Shown piece after piece: positions 4,914 through 5,107 of a stretch of 5,107 nt of DNA. The stretch spans positions 1-5,107 of the forward strand of contig JBEKEX010000187.1 in the NCBI GenBank assembly GCA_050013615.1. Direction: 5' to 3'. The notes beneath the pieces are model-generated. The model was not told the DNA's origin, made no database searches, and saw only the letters and a program-made list of their open reading frames with translations. The first letter of the stretch is position 1; each line of letters starts with the position of its first letter. The stretch is from JBEKEX01 sp050013615 (GTDB lineage Bacteria; Chloroflexota; Anaerolineae; Anaerolineales; Anaerolineaceae). Both the position numbers and the translations under genes were made by a program.

Positions 4914-5107
4914 ATGCGCCGGAACATCTTTTTCCTGCTTATTGCCCTCTTGAGCCTTGGCTTGATGGGCTTGACGCAGCCCCAGTCCCGGCGTGTAGTT
5001 CGTGTGGGTGTGTACGAAAACCCACCCAAGATATATACAGACAGTGATGGGACAGTTTCGGGTTTTTGGCCCGCACTCATCAACTCCATCGCTCAAAAAG
5101 AAAATTG
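4914..5107 (+). CDS. Extracellular solute-binding domain protein, 5' end only (probable sensor or binding protein)
   Basis: Only the first 64 codons plus two bases are in the window; the frame is open to the edge. Residues 1-25 form a signal peptide or membrane anchor: basic MRRN, then FFLLIALLSLGLMGL. RRVVRVGVYENPPKIYTD (26-43) followed by GTVSGFWPALINSIAQKEN (46-64) is the opening of a type-2 periplasmic binding fold of the SBP_bac_3 kind (first beta strand, PP turn, then GxxSGF...L...IA). In this family the form VRVGVYxNPPK is often found at the N-terminus of membrane sensor proteins with a histidine kinase or GGDEF output, but a free binding protein cannot be excluded from this fragment. 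The start at 4914 is chosen for AGGGA 7 nt upstream; ATG 4896 would add six residues, and a TAG at 4887 closes the frame before that. It is divergent from the membrane protein gene. Confidence 0.85.
   Translation, partial: MRRNIFFLLIALLSLGLMGLTQPQSRRVVRVGVYENPPKIYTDSDGTVSGFWPALINSIAQKEN

Noticed and set aside
4827..5096. Minus-strand open frame across the right edge (and the longer part of the frame 4703-5089)
   Set aside because: It runs antisense to the signal peptide and solute-binding domain of the plus-strand gene, which has far better evidence. Only the intergenic part (4703-4897) was kept, as a low-interest observation.

Overview
The window is a stretch of ordinary bacterial chromosome. 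It holds five tightly or loosely spaced genes on the minus strand and the 5' end of a sixth gene on the plus strand at the right edge. I see no tRNA, rRNA, CRISPR array, insertion sequence or phage gene. Base composition is moderate, and promoter-like elements resemble the housekeeping sigma-70 type. The Ser/Thr/Pro-rich linker behind a lipobox, and the mix of membrane-anchored hydrolases, would fit a Chloroflexota-like (Anaerolineae-type) bacterium. That is a weak inference, since no taxonomic marker gene is present.

Layout from left to right: (1) 14-1492, minus, a secreted lipoprotein of the phosphoesterase family (phospholipase C / acid phosphatase AcpA-like), complete. (2) 1614-2624, minus, an extended short-chain dehydrogenase/reductase (NAD(P)-dependent epimerase/dehydratase family). 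(3) 2812-3033, minus, a small, highly charged, Gln/Glu/Lys/Arg-rich helical protein built from an 18-residue (54-bp) repeat. (4) 3197-3919, minus, an alpha/beta hydrolase with an N-terminal membrane anchor. (5) 3973-4632, minus, a roughly six-helix integral membrane protein of unknown family. (6) 4914 to beyond the window end, plus, a signal peptide followed by the start of an extracellular solute-binding (SBP_bac_3-like) domain, probably the sensor end of a larger protein.

Genes 5 and 4 are 53 bp apart in the same orientation and look co-transcribed from a promoter at about 4677-4706. The most notable observation is there. Gene 5 appears to end early because of a one-base shift at a run of five A's (4001-4005; five T's in the sense direction). 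In the shifted frame, a convincing 29-residue basic/amphipathic tail runs on to 3909 and overlaps the start of gene 4, which has no good ribosome binding site of its own. This could be a sequencing or assembly indel, a natural mutation, or a recoding site.

Genes 3, 2 and 1 are separated by 120-190 bp gaps. Genes 3 and 2 each have a TGC-extended -10 element in front. Genes 5 and 6 are divergent around a 281-bp intergenic region (4633-4913) that carries a candidate promoter for each direction. No clear multi-gene novel system emerges. The best candidates for something undescribed are the gene 5/gene 4 membrane protein-hydrolase pair and the repeat protein.
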